From assembly GCA_049322715.1 (NCBI GenBank), contig JBMOQP010000028.1, positions 1 through 64,000 of the forward strand: 64,000 nucleotides of DNA. Reading direction: 5' to 3'. Source of the stretch: Thiofaba sp049322715. Lineage in GTDB: Bacteria > Pseudomonadota > Gammaproteobacteria > Halothiobacillales > Halothiobacillaceae. A program made the translations under genes and the position numbers. This document shows, piece by piece, positions 12,606 through 23,600 of the stretch (within the stretch, counting starts at the first letter, position 1; the number at the start of each line of letters is the position of its first letter). The notes below the pieces were generated by a model, which was not told the DNA's origin, made no database searches, and saw only the letters and a list, made by a program, of their open reading frames with translations.

Positions 12606-14801
12606 TCAGACATCGATTTCCACCTGCGCCAAGTCCGGCGCTTGCCCCTCGACCGTCCCTCCGCGCACATAGACCGCCTGCCCTGCGGTGCCGGTGCCGC
12701 GCACGCGCCGGGATCCGCCGCCGAGCATCAGCACCGTGGCGGTTCCGTCCGCATGTACGCTCTCGATGTTGCCCACCAGCAGCGGGTCGGCTGGCAGCAG
12801 GCGGCGGAATCGGCTCCAGGTGTTGCCGGTGTCCTCGCCGATGCGGATGGTCTGGCTCAGGTCGGGCCTATCGCTGAACTGGGCCGTCACGCTCACGCCG
12901 TTGATGATGCCGAGATGCACGTCGGCGTCGTCCTCCACGCGCAGCAGCTGACCGACCTGCGCCAACGGGAAGTCGCCTCCGATGAGGGTGGTGACGCTGC
13001 GGATCTCAGGTTGCTGGTGCTGCCCGGCCAGGATGCGTCCGCCGAGCAGACGCGCGCCATCCGCGTGGGTGATGAGGTTGCTCGATGCGGTTTCCGCCAC
13101 CCGCTCCCCGGCGGACAGCGCCCGCTTGACCCGTGCCAGCACCCCTCCCACCTCGCCGCCGTGGACGTACACGGCATTGGCCTGGCTCTCGATGGCCCGG
13201 GCGCCCTCGATGCCGTCGATGGCCGCCGTGGGAATGATGAGGTCAGGCGTGGTGCTGGCGTAGTCCCAGGGCAGCACCGGGTAGCGCGGCTGGATGTTGA
13301 GCACGCGGCCCGTCGGGCTGGGAACCACCACCAGCCCGACCTGCTGCGCGGCGTCATGGATGGCCTGGATCGGCGTCTTGCCGCCCCAGCTCCACGCGCC
13401 GGCCGGGATCAGCCAGTCCGGCGTGCCGGGGGCGAACTGCAGCGACCAGCCGGAGCCGATGGGCAGGTGCGCGTTCATGACCTGCTGCAGCGTCATGGCG
13501 CTGGCCGTGACCCCGCTGCCGGGCAGCTCGTAGGGCGCGGCCAGCTCGGCCACCAGGCCTCGGCCCTTGATGCTGATGCCGCGCTCGACGAAGCGGCGAT
13601 TCTCGGTCCAGCCGTCCACGATCAGGTGCCAGGTGTGGCCCTGGATGGAGGCGGCCAGCTCGATGGGCGCTCCGTCGCTGGCCGGCATCACGGCATCCAG
13701 CGCATCGCGGCCCAGCAGGGTGGCGGTAAAGCCCCAGGCCCAGGAGTCCACGTCGAACTCCAGCGACATGCGCTCGCAGCGCACGGGGATGCCATCGCTC
13801 AGGCGGACAAGATCAGCGTCGAAAATCACGATGTAGGCCCTCTGGATGGGGATGACGGTCGGCTCTGTGGGCAGCGCCGGGCAGCCGATCATGAAATGCA
13901 GGTCGGGGTTGCCCGGCACGCGCGGGCAGATCAGGTCGAGGTCCGGGGTGATGACGCGCGGCGGGGGCGGCTCGGGCGGCTCCCAGGGGTCGGGGCGCGG
14001 CCACAGGCTGATGACCTCGACCGCATCGCCCCACGGCGCCCGGCGCTCGTGCCTGCGACGGCTCGGGCTGTTGGGGTACGGCGTGCGGGCCGACCGTTCC
14101 AGCGCCTGGCCTTCGCGGAACAGGTCGCGGCTGGTGTTCTGCGCCCTGGGCGGGTAGTCGAAGCGGCTGGTCCACTCATCGAACCGCGCCTCGCCTTCGG
14201 CGTAGGCCAGCACCGCGCTTGCATGCTTGCGCAGCGGGTAGTCCCACCCTGTCGAGCGGTCGTGCAACAGGGCCGTCGCCTCGCGCCAGCCGTCGCCCGC
14301 CGTGGCGCGCAGGCGGGCATTGTCCTGGTGGCGGCTGGCGACCTCGACGGGCTGGCGACGGGCCACCTGCCACACATCGCCCGCCACCGGCTTCAGCCGC
14401 TGTGGCTCCACCCACGGTCCCGCCGTCTCGCGCTCCAGTCGCCCACCCTCCTGGTGCACCGAGGCCGCGCTGTGCTGCGGGCCGCGCCACACGTTGACCA
14501 AGTAGGCCGTGGCGCAATCCACGGTGATCTCGGGCAGGGTGATGTCCACCGTGAGGTCCACCGGCAGCCCCACCCGAGCATCGACGCTTATTTCTGGCAG
14601 GGTGATGTCGGCGGTGATGATCGCCGCCTGCGCCGGGTCGGGGGGCAGTCCGAGGTTGAGGTCGGCATTGCCCGGCACACGCGGGCGGGACAGGCACAGG
14701 TCGGTCGGGCCGCAGGTGGGCGCAGGCGAGACGCTGCCCCCGAGGGCGAGGTCCGCCGATCCGGTGGTGGGGGTGGCGAGGTTGAGATCGACCCCGCTCA
14801 C
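12606..14801 (-). CDS. Phage tail tip / hub-type protein
   Basis: This 731-residue structural protein is at the distal end of the tail gene series. The N-terminal ~110 residues are repetitive (VPGNADLNLGLP recurs as VPGNPDLHFMIGCP, and ITLPEI appears twice). The middle contains a region like tail hub proteins (about 330-560), and the C-terminus (VHADGTATVLMLGGGSRRVRG) has the OB-like strand pattern of baseplate spike proteins. I start it at a GTG that lies 4 bp after the upstream stop. Its place in the tail module supports a role in host recognition or DNA delivery. No specific family assignment is made. Confidence 0.75.
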   Translation of the reverse strand: MSGVDLNLATPTTGSADLALGGSVSPAPTCGPTDLCLSRPRVPGNADLNLGLPPDPAQAAIITADITLPEISVDARVGLPVDLTVDITLPEITVDCATAYLVNVWRGPQHSAASVHQEGGRLERETAGPWVEPQRLKPVAGDVWQVARRQPVEVASRHQDNARLRATAGDGWREATALLHDRSTGWDYPLRKHASAVLAYAEGEARFDEWTSRFDYPPRAQNTSRDLFREGQALERSARTPYPNSPSRRRHERRAPWGDAVEVISLWPRPDPWEPPEPPPPRVITPDLDLICPRVPGNPDLHFMIGCPALPTEPTVIPIQRAYIVIFDADLVRLSDGIPVRCERMSLEFDVDSWAWGFTATLLGRDALDAVMPASDGAPIELAASIQGHTWHLIVDGWTENRRFVERGISIKGRGLVAELAAPYELPGSGVTASAMTLQQVMNAHLPIGSGWSLQFAPGTPDWLIPAGAWSWGGKTPIQAIHDAAQQVGLVVVPSPTGRVLNIQPRYPVLPWDYASTTPDLIIPTAAIDGIEGARAIESQANAVYVHGGEVGGVLARVKRALSAGERVAETASSNLITHADGARLLGGRILAGQHQQPEIRSVTTLIGGDFPLAQVGQLLRVEDDADVHLGIINGVSVTAQFSDRPDLSQTIRIGEDTGNTWSRFRRLLPADPLLVGNIESVHADGTATVLMLGGGSRRVRGTGTAGQAVYVRGGTVEGQAPDLAQVEIDV

Positions 14802-14805
14802 GGTG

Positions 14806-15207
14806 TCACGGCTCGATCAGTCGCAGGCGTTCAATGCGTGCGGTGCCGCCTGCGTAGAGCTGCGCTGGGGTGACAATGACGGCGGGTCCCACCGCTGGTG
14901 GGGCGACCGCAGCACCAGCATCCATGTCTTTGACCCACCCCCCTGCGCTGTCCAACACGCGCACCCAGGTCGGGGTGCCATCCGCCAGCACCATGGTTTC
15001 CTGGTTGGGGACAAGGGCGAACTCACCCCCGTCCACCGTCCCGGCAGGGTCGGGCAGCGTCCAGCTCGCCAGCAGCACCTGGTCGGTGACCGCCTCGCCG
15101 TCCACGGGCATGGTTCCGGTGTAGGCGTGGATGGAGCCGCCCGCCAGCGTGTTGAGATGCACCGTGGCGCGGGCGTTGCGCAGGGTGAGGCTGCGGCGAA
15201 TGATCAT
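14806..15207 (-). CDS. Phage tail protein, small
   Basis: This 133-residue protein lies between tail genes and starts by ATGA overlap with the upstream stop. The composition (RKA-TVHLNTLAGGSIHAYTGT, then long beta-rich stretches without helices) suggests a beta-sandwich. It has no signal peptide or membrane segment. I do not recognise the family. Tight coupling to the 101-residue gene before it and the hub gene after it argues for a tail-tip component. Confidence 0.65.
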   Translation of the reverse strand: MIIRRSLTLRNARATVHLNTLAGGSIHAYTGTMPVDGEAVTDQVLLASWTLPDPAGTVDGGEFALVPNQETMVLADGTPTWVRVLDSAGGWVKDMDAGAAVAPPAVGPAVIVTPAQLYAGGTARIERLRLIEP

Positions 15208-15509
15208 GGCATCGGCTCCGCGATCAGCTCCACCTTCGCCTCGGGGTCGAACTGGCCGGTGTGGTCATGGGCGAACACCGCCCAGGTTGCCCCGCCCTGC
15301 GGACGCTCCTTGATCCGCTCGAACGTGTACGTGCCTGTCACGGGGTCGCTCCAGGTCGCATCCACCAGGCGAAACGCGGGGAACTCGAACAGGCGCACCA
15401 GTCGCGAGGCGGGGGCGCCGTCAACACGCACGGTGCCGGTGATGCGATGGGTGCCGCGATCAACCAGTCGTGGTACGACGATGACCTTGCTTGCGACCCT
15501 CGCGATCAT
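15204..15509 (-). CDS. Phage protein with carboxypeptidase-regulatory-like beta domain
   Basis: This 101-residue protein has the pattern ITGTVRVDGAPASRLVRLFE followed by WSDPVTGTYTFERI and WAVFAHDHTGQF. That is the strand arrangement of the small transthyretin-like or carboxypeptidase-regulatory domain often found in phage tail genes. It starts at an ATG overlapping the stop of the 380-residue gene as ATGA. Such domains usually act as structural or carbohydrate-contacting modules. The role here is inferred from position. Confidence 0.7.
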   Translation of the reverse strand: MIARVASKVIVVPRLVDRGTHRITGTVRVDGAPASRLVRLFEFPAFRLVDATWSDPVTGTYTFERIKERPQGGATWAVFAHDHTGQFDPEAKVELIAEPMP

Positions 15510-16648
15510 CGCCACGGCCCTGTCATATCAATGGCAATTCGACCAGGCGACGTGGCCCAGTCAATCTGAACCAACATGATCACCCGACCAGTCGCACCCT
15601 CGATGTTCTCAATCACTGTACCGTCGGGCGGAAGGCCGGACTGGAACGGCTGCATGATTCCAGCCATCTCACCGCGCACAGGATCGGTAACTCCGCCCTG
15701 CGTGATAAACACTGGGTGGTGCAGTAGCAACCCACCGTCAACCGGCGAGGGGTATACAGGCCCGCCAAAACCAAGCTCACCTGACTTCGATCCGATGATC
15801 CTGCAGACCACAGACCCACCTTCTTGACTATACGACCGGGCCATGCATAAGCGCCCCATGGATGCGGAGCATTCTGCGGTATAAGGACTAGCGCCTGGGT
15901 AGGAAGGACTCGTCGTTTCATGACCCGCGATCATGCAGTGGTAGGCATCGCCCGAACGGTAGCTGATGCCATCCCCGAATTGATACCACGCCGCGCCGTA
16001 ACTGCTGTTCCACGACCAGCGCACTAACACATGGAAGAGAAAGGCGTCACCAAACAGCCGCCATCGTCTCGCCGCACCTGGTGTCTCATCGCTCTTGCGC
16101 CACACGTATCCCGTGCTCGACTGCGCAGTGGTCGGGAAAGGCCCAAGCCCCGTATCCATGTCCGCCATCGACTCGTAGCCACGCGCAAGCGCGTTGTTAG
16201 GGTTGCTGTCATCCACGCGCAGATAGAGTCGCGTGCTCGTGAGATCGGTGCAGCGGTACACCGCTTTGTTGTCGCCGCTGAACATCTTTTCCCATGTCCC
16301 GATGGGTGCAGCCTTGGTGCTGATGGTGCCCGACGCCGTGCCGTCCGCGATGCCCGTGGCGTCGAACGTGAGGGTGTTGATGTCCACCACGCTCAGAACG
16401 CGCTTCTCGCCGTTGAGTTCGGCCGGCGTGGCACCGCTGACCGCGATGACCTGGTGTTGCAGGTGTCCGTGCGCGGTCGGGTAGACCACGGTGGCCACGC
16501 CACCCGACACGGTGATGCTGGTCGGCGTGAGGACGTTGAAGCCGTTGATCAGGCAGGCATCCAGCAGGGCGATCATCGACCCCGCCGTGCCTGACAGGAC
16601 GGGTGCGCCGCCCATCGTTGAGTCAAACCATTTGACCGGGTAACTCAT
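15506..16648 (-). CDS. Phage tail protein, 380 residues
   Basis: This beta-rich structural protein is located between two tail genes. An N-terminal segment (SITVSGGVATVVYPTAHG...HQVIAVSGATPAELNGEKRV, about 44-90) resembles repeated units seen in phage receptor-binding proteins. The remainder is rich in Trp, Tyr and Gly, as often seen in fibre or tip proteins. It shares no motif with a known enzyme. The last four bases overlap the next gene. Probably a tail-tip or adhesin component; family unknown. Confidence 0.7.
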   Translation of the reverse strand: MSYPVKWFDSTMGGAPVLSGTAGSMIALLDACLINGFNVLTPTSITVSGGVATVVYPTAHGHLQHQVIAVSGATPAELNGEKRVLSVVDINTLTFDATGIADGTASGTISTKAAPIGTWEKMFSGDNKAVYRCTDLTSTRLYLRVDDSNPNNALARGYESMADMDTGLGPFPTTAQSSTGYVWRKSDETPGAARRWRLFGDAFLFHVLVRWSWNSSYGAAWYQFGDGISYRSGDAYHCMIAGHETTSPSYPGASPYTAECSASMGRLCMARSYSQEGGSVVCRIIGSKSGELGFGGPVYPSPVDGGLLLHHPVFITQGGVTDPVRGEMAGIMQPFQSGLPPDGTVIENIEGATGRVIMLVQIDWATSPGRIAIDMTGPWR

Positions 16649-16663
16649 GCTCGGTATCTCCTG

Positions 16664-18253
16664 TTAAACCGCGTCGGCATCGCCGCGAATCTGAATCCTG
16701 AAGCCATCGGTATCCCCGCTGGCCGGGCCTTGCTGGATGGTGCGGGCGATCCACACCGGGTAGTTGGATCCGATGGTGTTGAAGCGCAGCACGTTGCCCG
16801 CTGCCCATCCAGCGCCCCATCCGAGCGGGTTGATGCGGAAGTACGGCGCGTTGGTGTTGGGGTTGATCGGGGCGATCTCGTTGGCGATGGAGAGGGTGGC
16901 GATCTGGCCCACGCTCTCGCCCACCACCCGGACCGTTGTTGTGTTGTCGAAGATCAGTGCCCACCGCTCGGTGATTGCGCCCTGGTTGTCCACGACTATC
17001 GGGTACGTGGTGCTGTTGTACTCGGCAGTGGTGGCCGAGCCGATCAGGTCGTCCGACCACACGCCTGTCCAGGTGGCCTGGTCGAACGGCTTGGTGGCGC
17101 GGGATTGCAGGTCACCGATGACCAGGGCTGAACTCACGCCCGTGGTCAGCGCCGGGTAGTCGTGGGTGATTGGGCGGGTAAACGTGAGCTGGCCGTTGAT
17201 CTGCGCGTCGCTGATGAGCGCCATGTCCTCGATGCGGTGCTCGATGCGGATGGGGCCCACAAGGCCGGCGGCGCTGGTCAGGGTGACGGTCCCGGCATCC
17301 AGATCGGCGGTGTACTGCGTGGTGGGCACGCTGGCGTCGGCGTTGCCCTCGTCGAACAGCCATACGCGGGACAGGCGGGTGCGGCCCACGTCGATGGTCT
17401 GCGGAACGGTGAGGGTGCCGATGCTGGCGTTGCCGGTGTGGTGCAGCACGGCCACGTCACCCACCCTGAAAATGGGCACGCGACCGTCGCTCGGCAGACG
17501 CACGGGGTCCACACCAAGAATCTCCTTGTCCAGCGGGATATAGCTGTAGGCGACGGCGGCGTAGCGGATGGAGTCCGCCAGCACCTCACGCGGCTGGAAT
17601 GCCTGACCGTTGACCACGGCCTCCGGAAAATACCACGGCTGCGCCTCGACCTCCGGGGTGACATCCACCCAGGCGCCGAATCCGACACGGACGATGCCGG
17701 TCTGGAAATCCACCCGCCCGTCCACGTCCTGTGCGGTGAGCAGGCCGTCCGTGGTGGATGTGACGGTGACGACGCCGGGCGTATCATAAAACTGGAACTG
17801 AATGATCAGACTGCCGGAGCGCAGCGGGGCGCTGGCGGTGCGGAAGGTGATCTCGTTGGTGCTGAACGTGCCGAGAGTCGTTAGCATCGACTGCACGACA
17901 CCAGTATTAATTGCACCGGGGTCCCAGGCGGTGATGGCAATGGCACCGCTGGCGTAGTTCACCGTTCCCGCCTGCGTGCCCGCGCCAGTCGCCGGGTCGA
18001 TGTCCATGTCGATGCGCCCGTTGCGGTCCACCAGCGTCTTCCCGCCCAGGGTGAGGCGAACGCTGCCGCCGACGATGGTTTCAGCGAACCCTTGGGTGAG
18101 ATCAACCGTTGGGGACCATGTAAACGTCTGGACCGGGGCGGTGTCGAGCGTAGTGCCAGATTGGTAGGATGCAACGATGCCGCCCATGTTGGGTGCGCTG
18201 TCTACTGGACGCCAACAGGGTATGGTCGCAATTGATACAAATTGAGTTGTCAT
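16664..18253 (-). CDS. Phage tail protein, 529 residues
   Basis: The start chosen is the ATG at 18253, which overlaps the upstream stop as ATGA. The protein is beta-rich, with segments such as DPATGAGTQAGTVNYASGAIAI (about 80-110) that echo the repeats of the 658-residue neighbour. This suggests the two share an ancestral domain. It has no transmembrane segment. Its place downstream of the tape measure and next to other tail genes makes a distal tail role likely. I do not recognise a named family. Confidence 0.7.
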   Translation of the reverse strand: MTTQFVSIATIPCWRPVDSAPNMGGIVASYQSGTTLDTAPVQTFTWSPTVDLTQGFAETIVGGSVRLTLGGKTLVDRNGRIDMDIDPATGAGTQAGTVNYASGAIAITAWDPGAINTGVVQSMLTTLGTFSTNEITFRTASAPLRSGSLIIQFQFYDTPGVVTVTSTTDGLLTAQDVDGRVDFQTGIVRVGFGAWVDVTPEVEAQPWYFPEAVVNGQAFQPREVLADSIRYAAVAYSYIPLDKEILGVDPVRLPSDGRVPIFRVGDVAVLHHTGNASIGTLTVPQTIDVGRTRLSRVWLFDEGNADASVPTTQYTADLDAGTVTLTSAAGLVGPIRIEHRIEDMALISDAQINGQLTFTRPITHDYPALTTGVSSALVIGDLQSRATKPFDQATWTGVWSDDLIGSATTAEYNSTTYPIVVDNQGAITERWALIFDNTTTVRVVGESVGQIATLSIANEIAPINPNTNAPYFRINPLGWGAGWAAGNVLRFNTIGSNYPVWIARTIQQGPASGDTDGFRIQIRGDADAV

Positions 18254-20226
18254 GCTGAGGCTCCAAGCAGTCCAGCGGTTCGGCAATTGCCGACCTTCCT
18301 ATAACCAATCAACGCGAGTAGTGAGCACTCGCCCGTTGTGTAATTGACCGTGCCGACAATCGCTGTCGATTCCGGCAAAACGCCGACACTTGCTGTCACC
18401 AACAGGTTGCCCGCGCCGTCGTCTGTCAGCACAAGCGTTCCACCGTCCACAGGCACGGCGAGCCGCACCGTACCGGGTTGTGGCGGCGATGCGAGCGTGA
18501 CGACATTCCCGACGACGCTGGCAATACCGGTGCCGGTCGGCTTCTGCGCATAGCCTGCGGTGACGCTGATCTGCGCCCCGCCCGGAGGCATGACGTTCGG
18601 GACAAAATCAATCGTGCGGTCGGTGTAGTTGACCGTGCCGGTGGCGTCGCCGGTCAGGCCACCCGCGCCGTCGTCGGTTGCCGTGTAGGTTCCGCCAGAC
18701 CCATCGGGCCATGTGATCGTGATGCCGTTTCTTGCCAGTGCAGTGGGATTGCCGCTGCCGTCCAGCGGAGTATCCACGGTCAGGCGCATGGCGGCGGCCA
18801 CTGCAATCCCTGATCGGTTGTTATCGACCAGTGCTGTCCCCCATACGGCAATCACGCTGCTTCCCACGTCAGGCAATGCCCCGAGCGTGATCACGACCGA
18901 TCCGGTCGAATAGTTGATGGTGCCGCTGCCATAGGCGGTGTCCGCGCCGCGCAAGGCTCCCGCGCCGTCGTCGCGCAGCACGTACCACTTGCCCTGGGCC
19001 ATGTAATGGATGCTCAGGCTCCCAGGCGCGGCCACGGGATCGAGGATGAACACGACGGTGCCCGAGCGGGATTCAGGCGTGATGTCCCATGCCGCCGTCT
19101 GCATGTTCCGCACCGGGTGCGCGGCGGGCACGAACTGGATGGCCTTGCTGGCCGTGCCGTAGTCCGGCCCCCCGCTCACGATGCTCAGGATGCCGTTGGA
19201 GTAGTCCACGATGCCGACTTGCACGCCGCCCGTTTCCAGCACGCCTGCGCGGTCGGTGATGACGGTGCCGCCGATGGTGACGGTCAGGCTGCCGGGGTAG
19301 ATGCCCTGACCCGCGTAGAGGGTGCTGGTGGGCGACCAGGCCGCCGTGGTGTTGAGCGTGACCTGACCGCCTGCCGCGACCGGGATTGCGGAGTCGCCGT
19401 GCGGGCGGGCGTCGGTGATCGCGCTCTCGACCTGCGCGGACGGGACGAGCTGACCGAATATGGTCGTAGCCTTGATGGTGTAGGCCCCCATCGCCGCTGC
19501 CTCGGCCAGCGTTGTCATCCCGGCGTACTTGGCGGCATCGGCCACCACGGTGCTGTAGACCTTGGTGTTGGCGTTCACCACCGCCGTGTCGTCGTTGCAG
19601 TGCGGCACGCCGCCCATCATGTCCACCTGCAGCGGGTCGCTGATCTCGCAGGTCACCACGGTGCGGCTGAACTCGCTGGAGCACCCGGAGGCGCTGAACG
19701 TGCGGTTCTGCGACGAGACTTTGATGATGCGCACGAACTGCGTGACTTCGGTGGATAGGCCAGCGTCCTTGACCAGCGCCAGCGTGGCCCCGATGGCGGG
19801 CAATTCGCGATCGGTGCGCTGGATGATCAGCAGGGCCTTCTGCCCGGCGATGTGCTGGTCCCACAGGTAGCCGTCGTACTTCGGGCCGCGTGCCAGGTAG
19901 CTCTCCATGCGGCTCACGGCGGCGGCGCGGGTGTCGGTCCAACTCTCGGTCGAGAACATCGTCACGGACACGTTCGGGTCGAGCGGGGCCTCATCGATGA
20001 TGGCGTTGACGCCGTAGTACGTGTCGCGGTTGGCGGACAGCACGGCGGGGAACGCCTTGCGCAGGTTGACCCGCCCGATGGTGCGGTCCAGCTCGGACAC
20101 ATCCGGGAACAGGTTGTTGCTCTGCCCATCGATGACCTCGTTGCCGGTGATGCGCCCACCCGAGTCGTCAGTGTCGGAGAGCACCTCCGAGGCCATGAGG
20201 CGGATGTCCTGGTCGGTGATGGCCAT
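18250..20226 (-). CDS. Phage tail protein with internal beta repeats, 658 residues
   Basis: The N-terminal ~290 residues form a non-repetitive domain with four cysteines (ASGCSSEF, VVTCEI, PHCNDD). From about residue 400 three imperfect repeats follow, each containing D-D-G-A-G-x-L, then GT(V/I)NY(S/T) about 15-25 residues later (LRDDGAGALRG, TATDDGAGGLTG, LTDDGAGNLLV). Repeats of this sort are typical of phage distal tail or fibre-like proteins. The gene starts four bases from the end of its upstream neighbour. Function is inferred from composition and location only. Confidence 0.72.
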   Translation of the reverse strand: MAITDQDIRLMASEVLSDTDDSGGRITGNEVIDGQSNNLFPDVSELDRTIGRVNLRKAFPAVLSANRDTYYGVNAIIDEAPLDPNVSVTMFSTESWTDTRAAAVSRMESYLARGPKYDGYLWDQHIAGQKALLIIQRTDRELPAIGATLALVKDAGLSTEVTQFVRIIKVSSQNRTFSASGCSSEFSRTVVTCEISDPLQVDMMGGVPHCNDDTAVVNANTKVYSTVVADAAKYAGMTTLAEAAAMGAYTIKATTIFGQLVPSAQVESAITDARPHGDSAIPVAAGGQVTLNTTAAWSPTSTLYAGQGIYPGSLTVTIGGTVITDRAGVLETGGVQVGIVDYSNGILSIVSGGPDYGTASKAIQFVPAAHPVRNMQTAAWDITPESRSGTVVFILDPVAAPGSLSIHYMAQGKWYVLRDDGAGALRGADTAYGSGTINYSTGSVVITLGALPDVGSSVIAVWGTALVDNNRSGIAVAAAMRLTVDTPLDGSGNPTALARNGITITWPDGSGGTYTATDDGAGGLTGDATGTVNYTDRTIDFVPNVMPPGGAQISVTAGYAQKPTGTGIASVVGNVVTLASPPQPGTVRLAVPVDGGTLVLTDDGAGNLLVTASVGVLPESTAIVGTVNYTTGECSLLALIGYRKVGNCRTAGLLGASA

Positions 20227-20229
20227 GGA

Positions 20230-20625
20230 TTACAGCTCCAGGAATTTCAGGGTGATGGTGTAGCGGTCCTCGGGCACGGGATCGCCGTAGAACATGACCA
20301 TCTGCGCCTCCACCGGGGCGGCGGCGTGGTCGAACATGACGGTGCGGGCCACGCCGCGCAGGGTGAGCGTGAGCTGCTGGCCGGCCACGGACGCCCATGC
20401 GTGCAGCTGGTCCACGTCCGCCCGGCTGATCCACGCGCGGTCATCGCCGGACTGCAGGGTGATGGGGCGCCCGGCCTGCTTGGTGCCCTTGATGACGAAC
20501 AGCCGGCCATCCACGCTGTAGCGCGGGGCCGACTGCGCCACCGGGGTCCACTCGTATTCGTCGGTCCAGTCCAGGTCGCCCGGCAGGGTCAGGGTGGTGG
20601 TGCCGTCGGTGAGGGTGATGCTCAT
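20230..20625 (-). CDS. Phage protein downstream of tape measure
   Basis: This 131-residue, beta-rich protein (LTDGTTTLTLPGDLDWTDEYEW, TITLKFLEL) is translated from an ATG that overlaps the tape-measure stop as ATGA. In many siphoviruses the gene after the tape measure encodes the distal tail protein, but this one is shorter than typical Dit proteins. It may be a tail-completion or adaptor subunit. There are no further diagnostic motifs. Confidence 0.68.
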   Translation of the reverse strand: MSITLTDGTTTLTLPGDLDWTDEYEWTPVAQSAPRYSVDGRLFVIKGTKQAGRPITLQSGDDRAWISRADVDQLHAWASVAGQQLTLTLRGVARTVMFDHAAAPVEAQMVMFYGDPVPEDRYTITLKFLEL

Positions 20626-23600
20626 GAGCGGAGTCCTGCATTCTCAAGGGCTTCGAGGAGGTCATCCTCGGACCCGGCAAGCACTTTCACCGTCTTGCCG
20701 CCGATGTTGACGTTGACGGTCTTGACCGTCTGGGTGGCGGGTGGCTGGGGGGTGGTGCGGGTGGTTTCTGTCGCGGTCCTGGAGCGCGCGGCTTCCTGCT
20801 CACGCAGGCGGGCCTCCTGGATGCGTTCGGCGTTGATCTGCTTCTGCAGCTGCAGCGCATGCTCGAGGTCGCGCACGGCCTGCTGGTTGCCAGCTACCCT
20901 GGCCTCGGCGAGCCGGGCCTCGATGTCGGAGACACGCTGGGAGGCCCGACGCTGCTCAATTTCGTCCAGGTTGCCGTGCATCTGGTCGAGCTCGTCCTGA
21001 AGATCCGTAAGGATGCTGCGCGACTGGTCGCCTAGCTCCTGCATGCGGCGCTCGGCGTCGGCGATGGCCGTGCGCAACCCCCCGAGCTGCTGGTCACCCA
21101 AGACTGCGACCTCTTGACCGGCCAGCATCGTCGCGTAGCGCAGGTCGGCCATGGTGGCGACACCGGACCGGAGGCGTTCAATGGCTTGATCGACACTCTG
21201 CGCGGCCGCCGCAGCCGCTTCCATCTCATCCACCACTGCAGGCCGACCATTGGACCCGAACCCCAGTGCAAGGAATGCGTTGGCGCTGCTCGTGGCGCGG
21301 TCGAACGCTATCTGCATTTCGCTGCCGTACTGCGCGATCAAGTCAGAGCTGATACCCCACTGCTGGGCCATTCCCTTCCACGACACGCCGATGGAGTTGG
21401 CGGATTGCGCCACAGCACCGGCAGCGCGGGATGCGGACGCCGATGCTGTCTCCGAACTTGCGGCAACCTGGTCCGTGGCGCTTGCCTGATCCCGCAGGGC
21501 TACAGCGGCGCCTCTGGCTGCATCTCCGACAATCTTTTGCTGCCCTGCCAGACGCGATAGTTCGTTGTTCAGCCCAAGCGTGGCTGCTTCCACCTCGATC
21601 TGCGCCTGCACCACGGGGTCTTTCGACTGGACGGCTGCTTGAGCCCATGCCAGCCATGCTTGCCGCTGATCTTCGATGGGCTGGTTGCCCTGGCGGATCA
21701 CGTCGTAGGCTTCGCGCAAGGCATCGATCTGTTTCCTGATCTCAGCCTGGCTGGTGACTCCGAGTCTGCGGTAGGCCTCCTCCACACTGTTGATGCCAGG
21801 CTTGAGGTCGTCCAGCTTGCGCTTGACCTCATCCAACGCATCGGTGAGTGCCTTGCCGGCCAACTCGCCGGACTTGCCCATGGACTCGATGCGCCCCTTG
21901 ATCGCTTCCAGCGCGGCCATCGTGTCTGCTCGGCTGACTGCTGCCTTGATGGCCAGCCCCAGAGCTTCCATCTTCGCCGCGCCAGAGTCGGCCGCGTCCG
22001 CAACCGCCGTCCTGATCCCGTCCAGGCTACTGATCGCCTCGCCAGCCGCCGGGCTGATGCGGCCCAGCGCGGTCTCGGCTGTGAGCCCGAGCTTCTGGAA
22101 GCTGGCCGAGAGAATCTGGTCGTTGACCCTGGCGAACTCCTCGCTCTCAACCTGCATGCCGTCGTAGGCCTTGCGCCAGGCGTCGGCCATGGCGGCGAGT
22201 TCGGCCGCGGTTTTCTTGCCCAGTTCGGCTAGCACATCTGCGGGCTTGCCGGTGCTGACTGCGGCCTGTTCGGCGGCGGCCTTGACCTCCGCCATGGAAT
22301 CGCGCACCTGGTCGGCATAGGCCTTGGCCTGGATGGCTCCACGCACAAAGGTGTCGGCCTGATCCGCGAACGGGGTTTTCAGGCGCTCGGCTTCGGCCTG
22401 GGCCTCACGCTGTGCGGCAGCGAGGTCCTTGGCACGACCGGAGGCTGTGGCGATGGCCTCGGCATAGGCGCTGGTACGTGCATTGGCCTCGGCCATGGCG
22501 CCCGCGTCACGCCCGGAGGCCACGGCCCTGGCATTCCAGTAGTCGCGGGCCTTCACCAGCGCATCGAGGTAGGTGGCCGCCTCGTCGGCGCTCATGCGGG
22601 CTAGCTGCTCGCGGGTGGCGATCTGGGTCTCTGCCGCAGCGGCGCCGGCCTCGATCTGGCGGGTCAGGCGAGCCTGAAGGTCGACCTCGATCTGCGTTGC
22701 CCGGCCAGCCGCGGCATCTGCCTGGGCCTTGATGGCGCGGTACTCCATCATCGCCTGGGTGGCGCGGGCGACCTCGATGGCGAGGTGGGCGAAGGCCAGG
22801 GCTGGAACGGCACGACCGAGGGCGCCGAGGGCGCCTGCCGCCACGCCCGCGCCGCTTGCGATGCCAGGCAGCGCCTTGCTGATGCCGAGCAGGTTCATTA
22901 CCACGCCGCCCAGCTTGAGGCCCAGCGCCACCTGGGCCAGCAGGGTGAGTGCCCCAGCGTAGTCATGGATAAGCAGCGCGCCGCCCTTGAGCGTGTTGCC
23001 AATGGTGACCAGGGCGTTGGAGACGTCGGTGGCCCATGCCTTCAGTTCGCCCGTCTCGCTCATCTCGGCAATGGCCGCGTTGACGGAGGCGATCTGGTCC
23101 TTGAGGTAGTCGAGCGCGCCGGAGTCGGCGATGGTGGCCAGGAACCCGGCCCAGTTGTCGCGCAGGTTGGAGATCTGTCCGTTGAAGGTCTGCATGGCAC
23201 GCTCGGCGGCGCCGGCGTTCATGCGGCCCATCTCGTCGACGAGCTGGCGGATCACGTCGCGGCCAAGCTTGCCCTGCTCGGACATCTTCATCAGCTCGGC
23301 GGTGGTCTTGCCCATGGCCTTGGCCAGCAGGTCCCAGACCGGCACGCCGCGCTCGAGGAGCTGCATGGCCTCCTCGCCCTGGAGCTTCTGCTTGGCCCAA
23401 GCCTGCCCGAGGGCCAGCACGATGCCCTGGAGCGTCTCGCCCGAGGCGCCCAGCGCAGCCGCCTGGTCGGCGATGGCCTGGAAGGTGCCGTCCATGGGGG
23501 CCATGCCCATGGCTTTGAGCTTGATGAAGCCCTCGGTGACTTGGGCCAGCTCGAACGGCGTGTCCTTGGTGAAGTCCTTGATCCAGTCCAGGCCCGCCTG

